DNA of 64,000 bases from Ganoderma boninense (taxonomy: Eukaryota; Basidiomycota; Agaricomycetes; Polyporales; Polyporaceae). The translations under genes were made by a program, and so were the position numbers. The stretch spans positions 3,977,612 through 4,041,611 of the forward strand of contig CM035304.1 in assembly GCA_002900995.3 (NCBI GenBank), written 5' to 3'. The notes under the pieces were generated by a model that saw nothing but the letters and a program-made list of their open reading frames with translations, had not been told where the DNA came from and made no database searches. Shown piece by piece: positions 22,759 to 33,445 of this stretch; within the stretch, counting starts at the first letter, position 1; every line of letters starts with the position of its first letter.

Positions 22759-24462
22759 CTACATTTCTATTGTAACCACGACCATGCCCGCCAGCGGGCG
22801 CAACCGCCTCACAAGCCCGCTCCTGATCTCCTCCAGGTCCACCTCCCCCTGGCCCGGCTTCAGCCCATACAGCCGGCGGAACCTCAGGTCCAGCACGGAC
22901 AGGCGCGAGCCCAGCGCCGCGCGGTGCGCGAGCGTCTTCTCGACGAGGTCGCAGCTCGCCCGGAACTCCTCCTCCCACGACACGCTCCACAGCGCGATGA
23001 GGTGGTCGAGGTGGCGGCACGGCACCCCCCGCGCCTCTGCGCCCTTGCCCCCACCTGAGCTCTTGCCCTCCTCTGCCTGCGCAAGGTAGTGGAAGAGGTC
23101 GTGGCACTTCCTGCCCACGCGGAGGAACGTGAGCTGGGGGAACGCGGCGAGGAGCCCGGTCATGCGCGCCCGGTCGAGGCACGTCGGGTACAGGTTCGAC
23201 GCGACGGAGATGTGGAGGCGCGAGACGGCGGGGGACGCGAAGAGCTGCGCGAACTCGCGGAAGAGCTCGTTGCGCCGCCCTAGGACACCGAGCGTCTTCC
23301 ACCCGATCTTTATCCGCCCTGCCTCGGTGCGCAGGTTGGCTCCGAGCAGGTCGCAGCTGCACGAAGAGACGACGACGCGCAGGAGCGCAGGTCCCACGGG
23401 AGTGGCAGCCTGCGTAGGGACGAAGGGAAGTAGGGCCCGCCCTCTAGTGCGAAGTTCTCGGATGTCACGCGGACAATCGCGGTGGGGGTAGGATGAGGTT
23501 GGAGAGCATGTCGCGGAGAGAGATCGACCTGGTAGTGTTCGAACGTGAGGTTCTTCAACGCAGAGAGGAAGAGGGGCTGGCCAGGCGAACATCCCGCAGA
23601 CCAATGGAGCGGTTCGGAACCCAGAGAGAATTTGATGGAGGAAAGCGACGGACTCTGCTTCAGAAAGGCGAACAGATCGTCGAGCGTATATGCCTTGGCG
23701 TCTGCACGACAGTCGTCGCAGGAACACCCTCCGATATGAAGGGTGTGGAGAGACTGGACGGCGAGCCCGGGAACGAAGAACGCGGGGGACACGCGGAGTG
23801 TTCGAAGCCGCGGTAAGGCCGCATCGGAGCAGGTGAGAGAGCGGAACACGTTCCGGTCCTCCGGCTCGAGAGGGCACGTAGCTTTGTGGAAATATCTCGA
23901 GCTCTTGTAGGACGGGCATGCCTTCTCTAAGCCAGCTGCACAGCGCGGCAGCTTCATCCCCACTGACCCGGACTTTGAGCCCTCCGATCTGGTTGAGGTG
24001 GGAGCCGATGACCTCTGAGACGTGTGGGGGGAGACAGGAAGCGTTAAACGCGATCCTGATGGGTGCCGATCGCTGGAGGAATGTCCTAAAGCGGTCGATG
24101 CCACTCGGATCCCCACGCACAGCTGCTCGGGTGACGGCAGGGATGCGAAGCAAGTCCGACCAGAACTCCGGGGTTTTGATGGCTACGTACCGCCATTTGC
24201 GGCATACCTGCAAGAGGCTGAGAGCTCTACAGGACGTCGGCACGATATAAGCGAAGACCTCCATAAGCAATTCAGGAGGAAGATAGCGATGGATGGCGAT
24301 AGTGTTGTTGTGGGCCGTGCGCTGAGCTCGGACGTAACTTTTGTATACTTCGCACTTCGTTGTTTGACCAGGAAGCAAATCCAGGCGGGGAGGAGTTGGT
24401 GAAGTGGTGCGCGTGCACCCATGAGGGACCAATATGACGGGGATCCAGGGAGCAGTCGCCAT
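22759..24462 (-). CDS. F-box protein, probable double frameshift
   Basis: One frame is open for 567 codons, but only its two ends look like real protein. Residues about 60-105 are an F-box (LPPELLMEVFAYIV, then LLQVCRKWRYVAIKTPEFW), the usual Skp1-binding fold of SCF ubiquitin-ligase adaptors. The C-terminal part (LFREFAQLFASPAVSRLHIS) is also leucine patterned. Between about 23885 and 23385 this frame becomes Arg/Pro-rich nonsense, while the next frame gives a good leucine-rich pattern (LRTLRVSPAFFVPGL, LSSIKFSLGSEPLHW, LKNLTFEHYQVDL). The simplest reading is two compensating single-base changes, near 23855-23885 and 23370-23395. They could be mutations or consensus errors. The gene stands between the cyclases and P450 C and probably has no metabolic role in the cluster. 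Confidence 0.65.
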   Translation of the reverse strand: MATAPWIPVILVPHGCTRTTSPTPPRLDLLPGQTTKCEVYKSYVRAQRTAHNNTIAIHRYLPPELLMEVFAYIVPTSCRALSLLQVCRKWRYVAIKTPEFWSDLLRIPAVTRAAVRGDPSGIDRFRTFLQRSAPIRIAFNASCLPPHVSEVIGSHLNQIGGLKVRVSGDEAAALCSWLREGMPVLQELEIFPQSYVPSRAGGPERVPLSHLLRCGLTAASNTPRVPRVLRSRARRPVSPHPSYRRVFLRRLSCRRQGIYARRSVRLSEAESVAFLHQILSGFRTAPLVCGMFAWPAPLPLCVEEPHVRTLPGRSLSATCSPTSSYPHRDCPRDIRELRTRGRALLPFVPTQAATPVGPALLRVVVSSCSCDLLGANLRTEAGRIKIGWKTLGVLGRRNELFREFAQLFASPAVSRLHISVASNLYPTCLDRARMTGLLAAFPQLTFLRVGRKCHDLFHYLAQAEEGKSSGGGKGAEARGVPCRHLDHLIALWSVSWEEEFRASCDLVEKTLAHRAALGSRLSVLDLRFRRLYGLKPGQGEVDLEEIRSGLVRRLRPLAGMVVVTIEM

Positions 24463-26953
24463 AGGACTCTCTGAAGTGGAAGATGAGAATACGGAGACGA
24501 GCGGTCAGACCAGTCGCAACTCACCTATGTCCGAGCATGCTCTAACTGACAGATGCTAGTAACAGAACGATGGGGAAAGTCAAGGTCAAATTGGACAAGA
24601 AATCGACAGTCAGGACGAGGCAAGCGTGGCCGCCGCGTTGCCTGGTGAGCGTGGCGCGTGCGGAACGTGCTGAATGGAACATGCTTATCCACGAGGTCCG
24701 CGTACTCTTATACCCTCTCAACGTGCGTTGACCGTTGAAATGCCGAATATCGAAAGTGAATATTGCTGTCGATTTGAGAGAAATTTGAACGTAGATGAGA
24801 GAAGACTGTCACGGTGGAGGGAGCAGAGATGCGCTGTGAGTGCGCAGAGGGCGGGAACTCCCGGCTCGTTCATCGGCGACTGCCGGATATCCACGTGGGC
24901 CTAAGTTGGAAGTTGAACGTTGAACGTCCGACATTGACTCTGAAAACTGTGCTGCATCGTAGGCTCGTGCAAGTTGGAAGACGATTTAATTGCAGCTCTT
25001 GCCTGAGTCTTGTGCATGTGCTGTTTGGTAGAGGAAGACCTCCACCAAAGGAAATTAACTCTATTAACACCGAGTATGTCTTTACCTTTTTGTTCGAATT
25101 AACCTCGACCTGATCGTCTGCCGAGACAGTAGTTCACTTGCGTCTTCCTTCTGGGGTCATCGCGCGGACTCAAAAACAACAAGCACAGAAGAACCTCTGC
25201 TCGTGTATTGTGGGGGGCTAAGTCACCGAAGGAAGAACAAGCAGGACTGATTATCCAGGACACATGGTGTTAGGGTTCATGCTCGAGATCCAAAACCTGG
25301 AGACTTTCGAGCAGGAGCATTTCCTCAACAGCTAAGGTAGAATCCCGATTTCCGAATCTCGCTGATACTGATATCACGCCGGACCACGGAAACAGGTATC
25401 AGATATCTCGTTCTCCGCCGTGCGCCTCGCCGTTTTCCTGGTAATGCTTCACAGGATGAGCTCGGCCCGCTTGCCTTACCGAACCTAGGTTCTTCGTCGT
25501 CGTGGCGCGCACATTGAATGCCATGGCCATTTACTACCTGCTCGACATGTCATCAGTCCACTAACCCTGTCGGACTCGGTGAAGTACATTCGGTAAGACT
25601 CTAGTATCCTTGTTATCATTTGATGGGCTACCGTACCTAACTTTATTAAGCTTTACTCCACTGGAAGGAATATCAAGGTTTGGACCTTGTAAGCTGTGAT
25701 TTTATCGCCTGCTGTCCCCGATGATGGACGATCTCATGATTATGGCGATATGCTTTGAAGCTCAAATTCGCTCGCAATTGCTCAGAAACTTCTACCCGGC
25801 CCCGCTCCTGGAACCTCAGCGTCAGGAGGTGTCCAGTTTGGCATGTGGTTCCGTTCAGTCTCCTGGTTTTAGTTACTGAAACCGGTAGCCGTTACAGACG
25901 CCTCGCTCACTTTCCCTAGTTTATTCATAGTATTTGCTTTTTACTGTCGTCAGCCTGCATGGTTAGGAGCAAGGAGATTTCGAGATAATGGTGTCTCCCT
26001 CATTGTTCTTTCGTACAAAATGCTAACTCGCGGCACAGGACATGCTAGGGACCAAATTCGGATGACGCGGACTGCATTTGCCTCCGCTGCCATGGTCATC
26101 CGTGAGTTTGGTCCTTTGACAAGTTTCCGAGATTGTCTTGTTTCCGGCATCTCACTCTTTCTGGTTATATAGGTAGAGTATGTGTAATCCCCAGCTGCAA
26201 GCTCTAAACACCGTGGGGCGTCAAGACGAAACGCCCTACTCGTGCTTCCCTCTCGAAGTTGCCCATAAACTGGACTCCGGCAATGAGTCACGCGTCGTGG
26301 GAGCCCATTGTCTTGAAACGTAGCTTGTTCGGGTCCTGTCTTCTTCGCTGGTCTTCTGACAGTACCCATGCAGCACCTATATTAATGGCGAAGCTCGAAC
26401 ATCCTCTCAACTCCGAAACACTCCTTCACATTCTGTAGGATGTTTGTCAATTGTGCGGATAGAAGTTTGCCCCACCTCCGCATCCTTACAACACTTCTTT
26501 CTCTCTATCGCCGCCCTGCACCCGATTGCGCAACGCTCGCGCCTGACGTCTCGATGCATGGAATCTGGACAAATTGAAAGCGCTGTCAACCCCATGTGCC
26601 TCTCATAAATGCCGGCAATCTTAGAAATAAGCAGGGAAGCGTGAGGAGGCAGAAATTTTACCTACTACCTTGTCATCCTGGTCGTAAGTCAGACACCTTC
26701 CTCCACGACTGCGTGCGTGCCCGGTGCTAACACATGCCTATCGTGTAGTGGTCGTCCCCGAGGAATGGCTCCGAACCATCTCCCCAGGTATTTTGAGACG
26801 ATTCCGAGCCTCTCCTTCAGAGCTATCTCTGGGAGTAGCCTTGGCACCGCTGCTCCAATGACAATTCGGCGTCGCGATAGTCCTGGGTATTTAACCCCTG
26901 CACCACGTTTCTGGAGGCTACAGTCTTGTTCCCCCACATCCTCTCGCTCCACC
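24463..26953. other. Gene-poor intergenic region
   Basis: 2.5 kb without a supported gene. At about 26395-26600 the forward strand has a faintly F-box-like but stop-broken stretch (LNSETLLHIL, later WNLDKLKALST), possibly a decayed F-box gene. The last 100 bases hold the P450 C promoter. Confidence 0.5.
26888..26894 (+). promoter_or_regulatory. TATA-like element of P450 C
   Basis: TATTTAA lies 60 bases before the P450 C start codon. Assigned by sequence and distance only. Confidence 0.4.
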
Positions 26954-29140
26954 ATGATAGATATCCCTCAGTGGTTCATTTTATCCGTCGTAGTAGTAGT
27001 CGCGCTCTACAAAGTGCGGCAGTCTAGGTCGACCTCTGGCAAGTTGCCACTCCCTCCGAGTCCTCCAGGCTATCCTATCATTGGCAACTTCCTCGATGTC
27101 CCGGTCCGAAACATGGAACCAGCATTCCGCGACATCAATGCGAAATTTGGTGCGCTTTGTTGTTACTTGAAGTTATGTTATGCCCGATGTTTTGACCAGG
27201 CCGGGGTCGCAGGTGAGATCGTGTACTTGAATGCCTGCGGGCAGCCAATGGTTGTGCTCGGGTCACACCAGGCCGCCATTGACTTGCTCGAGAAGCGCTC
27301 TTCGAACTACTCCGACCGGCTTTTCTCATGCGTGGCGTCCCTGTGAGCCCTTCGCTTCCCAGGTCTGCCTAATGGAACTCTGACCGCTGACAACACACGT
27401 CCGCTTCTCAGGTCAGGCTGGACGTGGCTGTTCTCGGTAAACAGCTACGGCGCCCAATGGCGGAGGACGAGGCGCCTCTTCCACGAGTACATGCACCCGA
27501 ACGCGGTCCTACGCTACCGCCCCATCCAAGAACGCGAGGCGGCGAAGTACCTCAGCCACATGCTCGAGACCCCAAAGGACTTCCTCCACCATGGACGGGC
27601 GTGAGCAGTCTAGGCTCTTTAACCGATTTACTCGCCGGCTCGCTCACACGCAGAGTCCTAGGTTGTTCGGCACGATCACCATTCGCGTGGGGTATGGCAT
27701 CGAAGTCGACAAGGAGAAGGGAACCGACTACCTCGGCATCGCCGAGAAGGCGATGGAGACATTTCTCCCAGCTCTTCCTGCCGGGGAAGTACCTTGTCGA
27801 GTCCTTCCCCATCATGCGGTTCATTCCCTACCCCCTGCCCGGGACGCAGTTCAAGCGCGACGCTGCGGACTGCTATTCGATCGTCCGCAAGATGCGCGAC
27901 ACGCCATGGGAGGCTGCCATGAACGCCTTGGTGAGGGGGCCTGACTATCCTGTCTTTGCATTGTGAACTTGAGCTCAGACGCTGTGCTTGTTTCTAGCGC
28001 GAGGGTCGCGGTCTGCCTTCGATGGCGAGTGGCCTTCTCGAGAGAATGGTTCATCTCGATGGCGAAGCTGCGGCGGAGGAAGAAGAGTTCTCCAAGAACG
28101 CTATCGCATCAGCGTACGCAGGTGTGTAATGAATAGCTCCAAGACTGTCTACAAGTGCCGAGCTGACATATCTTCGCGTGTAGGGGGAGCCGATACCGTG
28201 CGCTCGGGTGCTATTCGTTGCAGTCAATTCATGCTGACTGTCAGAACTTTTGCACAGACGCTCTCCACCCTACAGACCTTCTACATAGCGATGGCATCCT
28301 ACCCAGAAGTCCAGAAGCGTGCCCAAGCTGAGCTCGAGGCCGTCGTCGGTCCGCACCGTCTCCCAACTTTCGCAGACAAGAACGACCTCCCGTACGTCAC
28401 TGCGCTCATCAAGGAGTGTCTCCGCTGGAGGCCCGTCGTGCCGCTTGCGCTCGTCCACCTGTCCATCGAAGAGGACGAGTACAAGGGGTACCGTATCCCG
28501 GCGCGGTCTGCGGTAGTAGCGAACCCGTGGTGCGTATATGTATATTTTCCCGGGACCCGGATGATGCAGAGTTAGAGTTGTCTGTCTCACCCTATCTCCC
28601 TCGGCAGGGCATACGTGCGGGACCCAAACCTGTACCCTGACCCTGAGACGTTCAAGCCTGAGCGTTTCCTCAAGGATGGAAAGCTGGACCCGAACGTGCA
28701 GGACCCCACCACTATCATTTTCGGATACGGACGAAGGTACGTCGAACCCCCATACGGAGTTGCACGACAGGACGAGGACTGAGACTTATTCTTAACGCCG
28801 CCGCTCCGCTGCAGGATCTGCCCGGGGCGCTACTTTGCGGAAGGATCGGTCTACGCCGTCGTGACCGCCATCCTCCACACCATGAACATCGAAGCACCGC
28901 GCGACGCGCACGGTGTGCCCATCAACCTCAAGGATACGGTGAAGATGACGCACGGCGTTATCTCGTGAGTGTCATCTGCCCGCTGCGCGTCTGCCTAGTC
29001 CGAGTACGTTTGCCTGTTACTAATCCCGCGAGCTACATAGATACCCCGAGCCCTTCGAATGCGTCATCAAGCCCCGGTCCTCGGAGAAGGAGATGCTCAT
29101 CCGGACGGCGTGTAGTGAGAATGATTCCGTCAGCATCTGA
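26954..29140 (+). CDS. Cytochrome P450 monooxygenase C, one frameshift
   Basis: Ten exons (26954-27149, 27213-27342, 27412-27600, 27662-27930, 27998-28121, 28184-28197, 28258-28529, 28608-28736, 28815-28964, 29041-29140) match the layout of P450s A, B and D. All key parts are present: N-terminal helix, PPGYPIIGN, an I-helix GGADT on a 14-base exon, ExxR (ECLR) and heme loop FGYGRRICPGR. Exon 4 is 269 bases against 265 in the other three and carries one extra base at about 27761-27769 (a TTT run followed by CTCCC). The frame is good before it (up to EKAMETF) and good after it in the next frame (QLFLPGKYLVESFP). As written the protein would stop early. Everything else is intact, so a consensus error or a very recent mutation are both possible. 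Full length would be about 524 residues. It is tail to tail with P450 D. Confidence 0.82.
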
Positions 29141-29291
29141 AGCGACAATACATGCAGGGCGAGAGAAGGATAAGAAGTACTACTACTATGAATGTAACAT
29201 ACGAACCGCGAACCGTAGACCATTGGTACAGTTCTGTACCCTGCGTATAAAGTAATCTTTACAAAATCGTCACGCCGTCCTCAAATCCCAA

Positions 29292-31554
29292 CTAGGCACC
29301 TTCCCGTGCGTGCGGGCCGACGACATTCTCTGAATCACAAGCGGAATCACAGTCCGCTCCGACCTCACTCCCTGCATCAGCTAGCACCAGGGCCTGCATA
29401 GCTTTGCTCCGGGGCCGGAACCTATACTCGAGCGGCTCCGGGTGCCTGCACAGCAAGACGGGGTTAGCATTAGTGCCGGTACCAGTTAGCCTGTGGCCCT
29501 TCCAAACGGGCCGAGCTCGGAGAAAGAGACAGACAGACGCACGCAACAAACGACTGCACCATCTTGATATCGTCGTACGTCAGCACCCGCGGGCTTCCCC
29601 GCTCGTCCAGTGGCGGATCGACGACGAGCGCGTGCAGGACGCTCGCGATTACGATAAACAGCGACGGCTCGGCGAACTGCTTCCCCGCGCAATTCCTGCA
29701 GTCCCGACGTTTTGTTAGCAGTGTACGACGACGCAGATCCCGCTAGCACTGTAGAGTCAAATGAGATGCAAACGCACCTCCGCCCGAAGCCGAACGCGAA
29801 CGCGCGAGGATTGCGGACATCCGGGTTCGGTTTCCCGTCCTTCAGGAACCGCTCGGGCATGAATCGATCCGGATCGGGGTACTGCTTCGGGTCGCGCGCG
29901 ATCGCCCTAAGTTAAGTAGCAGAAAGGAAAAGCACAGATGAGCAAATCGAAAGCACGCTAATCCCGGCGTCCCGCACTCGCCGCGCTCACCAGACGTTTG
30001 CAAGTAGCACGGTTCCCTTGGGGATCAGGAACCCGTTGTATTCGTCGTCCTCGAGCGACTGGTGCGGGAACGCGAGCTGGCCGACGACCTTCCAGCGGAG
30101 GACCTCGCTAATGAGCGCGTTGACGTACGGGAGCGCGTTGCGGTCCTCGATGCGCGGCAGGCGATCCTGGCCGATGACTGCGTCAAGCTCTGCCTGGGCC
30201 TTGCGCTGCACGTCAGGGAACATCGCCATCGCGAGAAGGAACGTCTGGAACGACGCAGCGAGCTGGTGCGGACATGTGTGAACGTTAGCATTCGATGTCG
30301 GCATGGCGCACACGAGGGGTACTAACCGTGTCCACGCCGCCTGGATGAGCAGAAATACGTCAGCAGGGAGGCGCGGATCGTTGTCATGAATCCTTTTGCG
30401 GACTCACCGAGGTATGCTATGCCGGCTACGTCGCGCGCGTGCTCGTCACTGTCAGTCGACCGCTCGCCCTTTGCGCGGGACTGCTCAATCATGTCAGAAG
30501 CAATGCAAGGCTGGGCGTTTCCGCGGCGCTGTTACGGGAGACCTGTTACCACACGCTCTCTCGCAATCAGACTTCGGATGCGCTCACCATGATCTGTAGC
30601 GCCGCGTCAAAGAGCTTGTTTCGCGTGTCGGCGATGGTGGTCTTCCACATGGCAATGTCGCGCTTGAACTGCGCTCCGGGCATCCATTGCGGGACGTGCC
30701 TCAGGAAGGGGAACACCTCTACGAGGTATTTGCCTGGGGTGTATGCCTTGTCCATTATCTTGACCATTTCCTCTGCTAGGCTGATGTACTCGTCCCGGGG
30801 ACTCGCGGGCTTGATGCCGTAAACGATGCGCAGTATCGTCGACCCAAAAACGCTAAGTAGACGACTCAGTATGAGCGTTAAGACCATCAGGCTGACGATA
30901 GCGACGTACAAGCGAGCGTGATCCCAGAACGCTTCTGGTTTGCGAATAAGTAGCCGCAATAGCACTCGGGAAGCATCCTCCTGGATGTGCAGGTACTGCG
31001 CGATCGACTGTGAGCCGAAGAAGTGGTGGAAGTCCCGTCTTCGGCGCCTCCATAGATCCCCGTAGCCGTTGAAGATCATAGCCCATCCGGCCTCTAGCCT
31101 AGATGCACACACAGGGTGTAAATATGACACGACTACGAAGAGGAAGAACTCACAAGTCTGTCATGACAGGCTGCGGCCTGTCTGAGTAGTTGTAGGAGCG
31201 CTTGTCTAGAAGTTCTGACACGGCTTCGTACGACCCCAGAAGGATCATGCGATTGCCGAGCACCTCGAGATAAACGACGTCGCCTGCCACATGATGAGAA
31301 TCTTAAGACGCCGGACGCCGGAATCACATTCTCGTACCATATCGCTTCGCCAACTCGTAGTACTTCTCCCCCGATGGCACGGCACCTGGCATGTTGAAAA
31401 TGTTTCCGAGCATGGGCAGCCGTGTGGGTCCTGGCGGGAGGGGGAGACGTCGACGGTTCTGGGTGGTATACCACACGCCAACGACTAGCACGAGGAGGAT
31501 GGCCGCTGTAGGGAAGGGGAGTTTCCCGACGGTGATAGCTTCGGGGAGGTTCAT
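29292..31554 (-). CDS. Cytochrome P450 monooxygenase D
   Basis: Ten exons on the minus strand (31338-31554, 31154-31283, 30910-31098, 30588-30852, 30408-30528, 30327-30340, 29991-30262, 29778-29906, 29543-29695, 29292-29445) encode 547 residues. Exon lengths 130, 189, 265, 14, 272 and 129 are shared with the family. It has a membrane helix near residues 15-30, hinge LPLPPGPTRLPMLGN, I-helix GGVDT (308-312, on the 14-base exon), ExxR (EVLR) and a heme loop FGFGRRNCAGKQF with Cys near 448. The heme loop differs from the FGYGRRICPGR of A-C, so this is the most divergent of the four. The C-terminus has an extra 30-residue acidic tail. The 3' ends of C and D are only 151 bases apart. Confidence 0.9.
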
Positions 31555-31636
31555 GATGAGAGGCGGATGCGGTAGTGTGACCGACCAAGTAGCCGGACGA
31601 GTGAATGGCCGAAGCAAACTGCATCCGTAGTGGAGG

Positions 31637-31644
31637 CTTTTATA
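31637..31644 (-). promoter_or_regulatory. TATA box of P450 D
   Basis: The minus strand reads TATAAAAG, a near-perfect TATA box, 83 bases upstream of the P450 D start codon. Confidence 0.5.
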
Positions 31645-31815
31645 TCGAGCCTCCAGGGCCAAGCTCCCGCCTCGATGCGGGACTAAGGTGCTTCTCCGAT
31701 GCCGCGGTTACACACCCCCGGATCCACCCCGGCTCATTTTGGACAGCGATCTACTGGTGTGGGTGCTTGCCGATACTGTATTAAGACTGAACTGAGTGAG
31801 TAAATTGATGCGCCA

Positions 31816-32220
31816 CTAGAGTGCGGAGTCACGACATGGGCGCAAGGCAGCTAAAGCAGGTCGAGGTCTGCTTAGACTGCTAACTGTGGCCCGAGGAGGA
31901 ATAAGAGCAGGTGGGCGGCATCGATTGGAAGTGATAAGCTGATGGATAGAGCGGCTGTGCGCACTAGGAAGTCCTGGTGCCTCGTAGTGCGCTGCAGGCC
32001 ACTGTTGGAGGTGGGTGACGATGACGTACAGGTCGGAGGGTGAACAGGAACCGATGTCGAGGACCGAAGCGATGCTTCTGCATGCCTTCTCGTCATCGCC
32101 GAATATGGTGTTGATCTCGTGTGCGGTGATCCGTAAACCTTGCAGATCGGCGCAGTACCAGCGCATGACGTCGCTAGATGGAACCCAAAAACAGGTTAGA
32201 ACACTCGCCCAATTGACCAC
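31816..32220 (-). CDS. Possible orphan protein
   Basis: An open minus-strand frame whose middle (RITAHEINTIFGDDEK, SPSDLYVIVTHLQQW) has the composition of a real protein, while the C-terminal 40 residues are Pro/Arg-rich. An upstream frame at 32270-32438 could be a first exon, but joining it needs a 29-base intron, which is too short for comfort, or a longer intron that changes the frame. No family is recognised. It may be a lineage-specific gene or chance. Confidence 0.25.
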   Translation of the reverse strand: MVNWASVLTCFWVPSSDVMRWYCADLQGLRITAHEINTIFGDDEKACRSIASVLDIGSCSPSDLYVIVTHLQQWPAAHYEAPGLPSAHSRSIHQLITSNRCRPPALIPPRATVSSLSRPRPALAALRPCRDSAL

Positions 32221-33445
32221 AGGAGAAACGGTCCCGCAACCTGGGATTGAAATGTGTCATGGTACTTACGAATTGCAACGTGGAAGCTAAGTGCGATTTT
32301 AGTCCGTTCTTCCAGCCACGTGTGGATAGTCGGAGTCTGCCGTGGTCCAAAAAGATTTGTGGGGGCAGGGGAAACGATCACATCGTGGACGCGCTCAATC
32401 CGCGGTCGGTCGGAATTCTGCAGTGAATGTCCGGGCAATCAGACACGCAGCATGCTGCGTCCATGCCACTCGCGCTATCCAATTAGTGAAATTACGCTTG
32501 TGGACTCACTTTCATCCGAAAATCCGGCTAAGTAAAGCACGACAGCGATTCATGGACTAATTTCCAGTGTGACAGTAGCCACGTTGAACAGATGCCTAGA
32601 ACTTGGGAGATCGGGTGAGTAAATTCAGACATATGAATGAGTTGTTGCTATGTTCGTTCCGTTAAAATAGTAGACTGTAAATCAACCGTACCATTTCGAC
32701 ACCTGATTATGATCACAGTGGCACGCATATAACGTAGACTTGACTGGGGCTGACTGGGGCCGCCTCTGTGGCTTAAGGTACCGGTATCGATCGCGTAGTC
32801 AGACGACCGGATTTCGGATGGCAGGCCATGAGGTCGATTCAAAGGTCGAGAACGAGATAAAGAGGCCTCGGAGTTGGCAACGCAAGGGCCTGGCAAGGGC
32901 TGGAGCACCGGAGGATGAGTGGAGGACGCTAACGCAGGCCTGAGCAGGACACGCTCACTTCTGCGCCGCCAATGCAGCTCGGCGAATCCCGGCCCGAATA
33001 TTCGGCCCTTTTCGGCGGGGACTCAGCGCTAGCTCTGTCGACCCCCACTTTTTGTGGGACACGCCAGCACAGAGTGTGCGCTCGTAAGCGTAAGTAAGTG
33101 AATGCCCTCTTAGCAGGTCAGCTCTGGTATATGCTTCGTAAAGATGGTTCTGCTCAGCGGCGGAGTTCGTGTCAGTCGCGTGGGTCATCCGGCGCAAAAT
33201 AGGAACGTGGCTGCGGTAATCGTTGCACTGCAGACTGACCAGGTAATGCTGCTTGCGAGTTCCCCATCCAGCTAACCCATTGCGCTGGATACTTAGGCCT
33301 TAGCTAACACTTTTACGGCAGCGGTTGCAACACCAGGATCAGGGCGCAGGGTTTCACCACAATCTCGTCGTACGTAAAATCTCGTTGAGATTCGTCGTGC
33401 TTCAGAACAATGTAGTTGACTCAACATTCGGCGACAGCTCTGACA

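Larger units (their letters stand above)
31555..33445. other. Intergenic with a possible orphan ORF
   Basis: 1.9 kb between the divergent starts of P450 D and the HET gene. Apart from the P450 D promoter and the minus-strand frame 31816-32220 listed separately, no gene is supported. Confidence 0.5.

Noticed and set aside
25950..26369. 139-codon minus-strand frame before P450 C
   Set aside because: No domain, biased composition, no plausible neighbours or splice context.
26395..26600. Decayed F-box gene
   Set aside because: Only a faint resemblance (LNSETLLHIL, WNLDKLKALST) with stops between; too weak to annotate.
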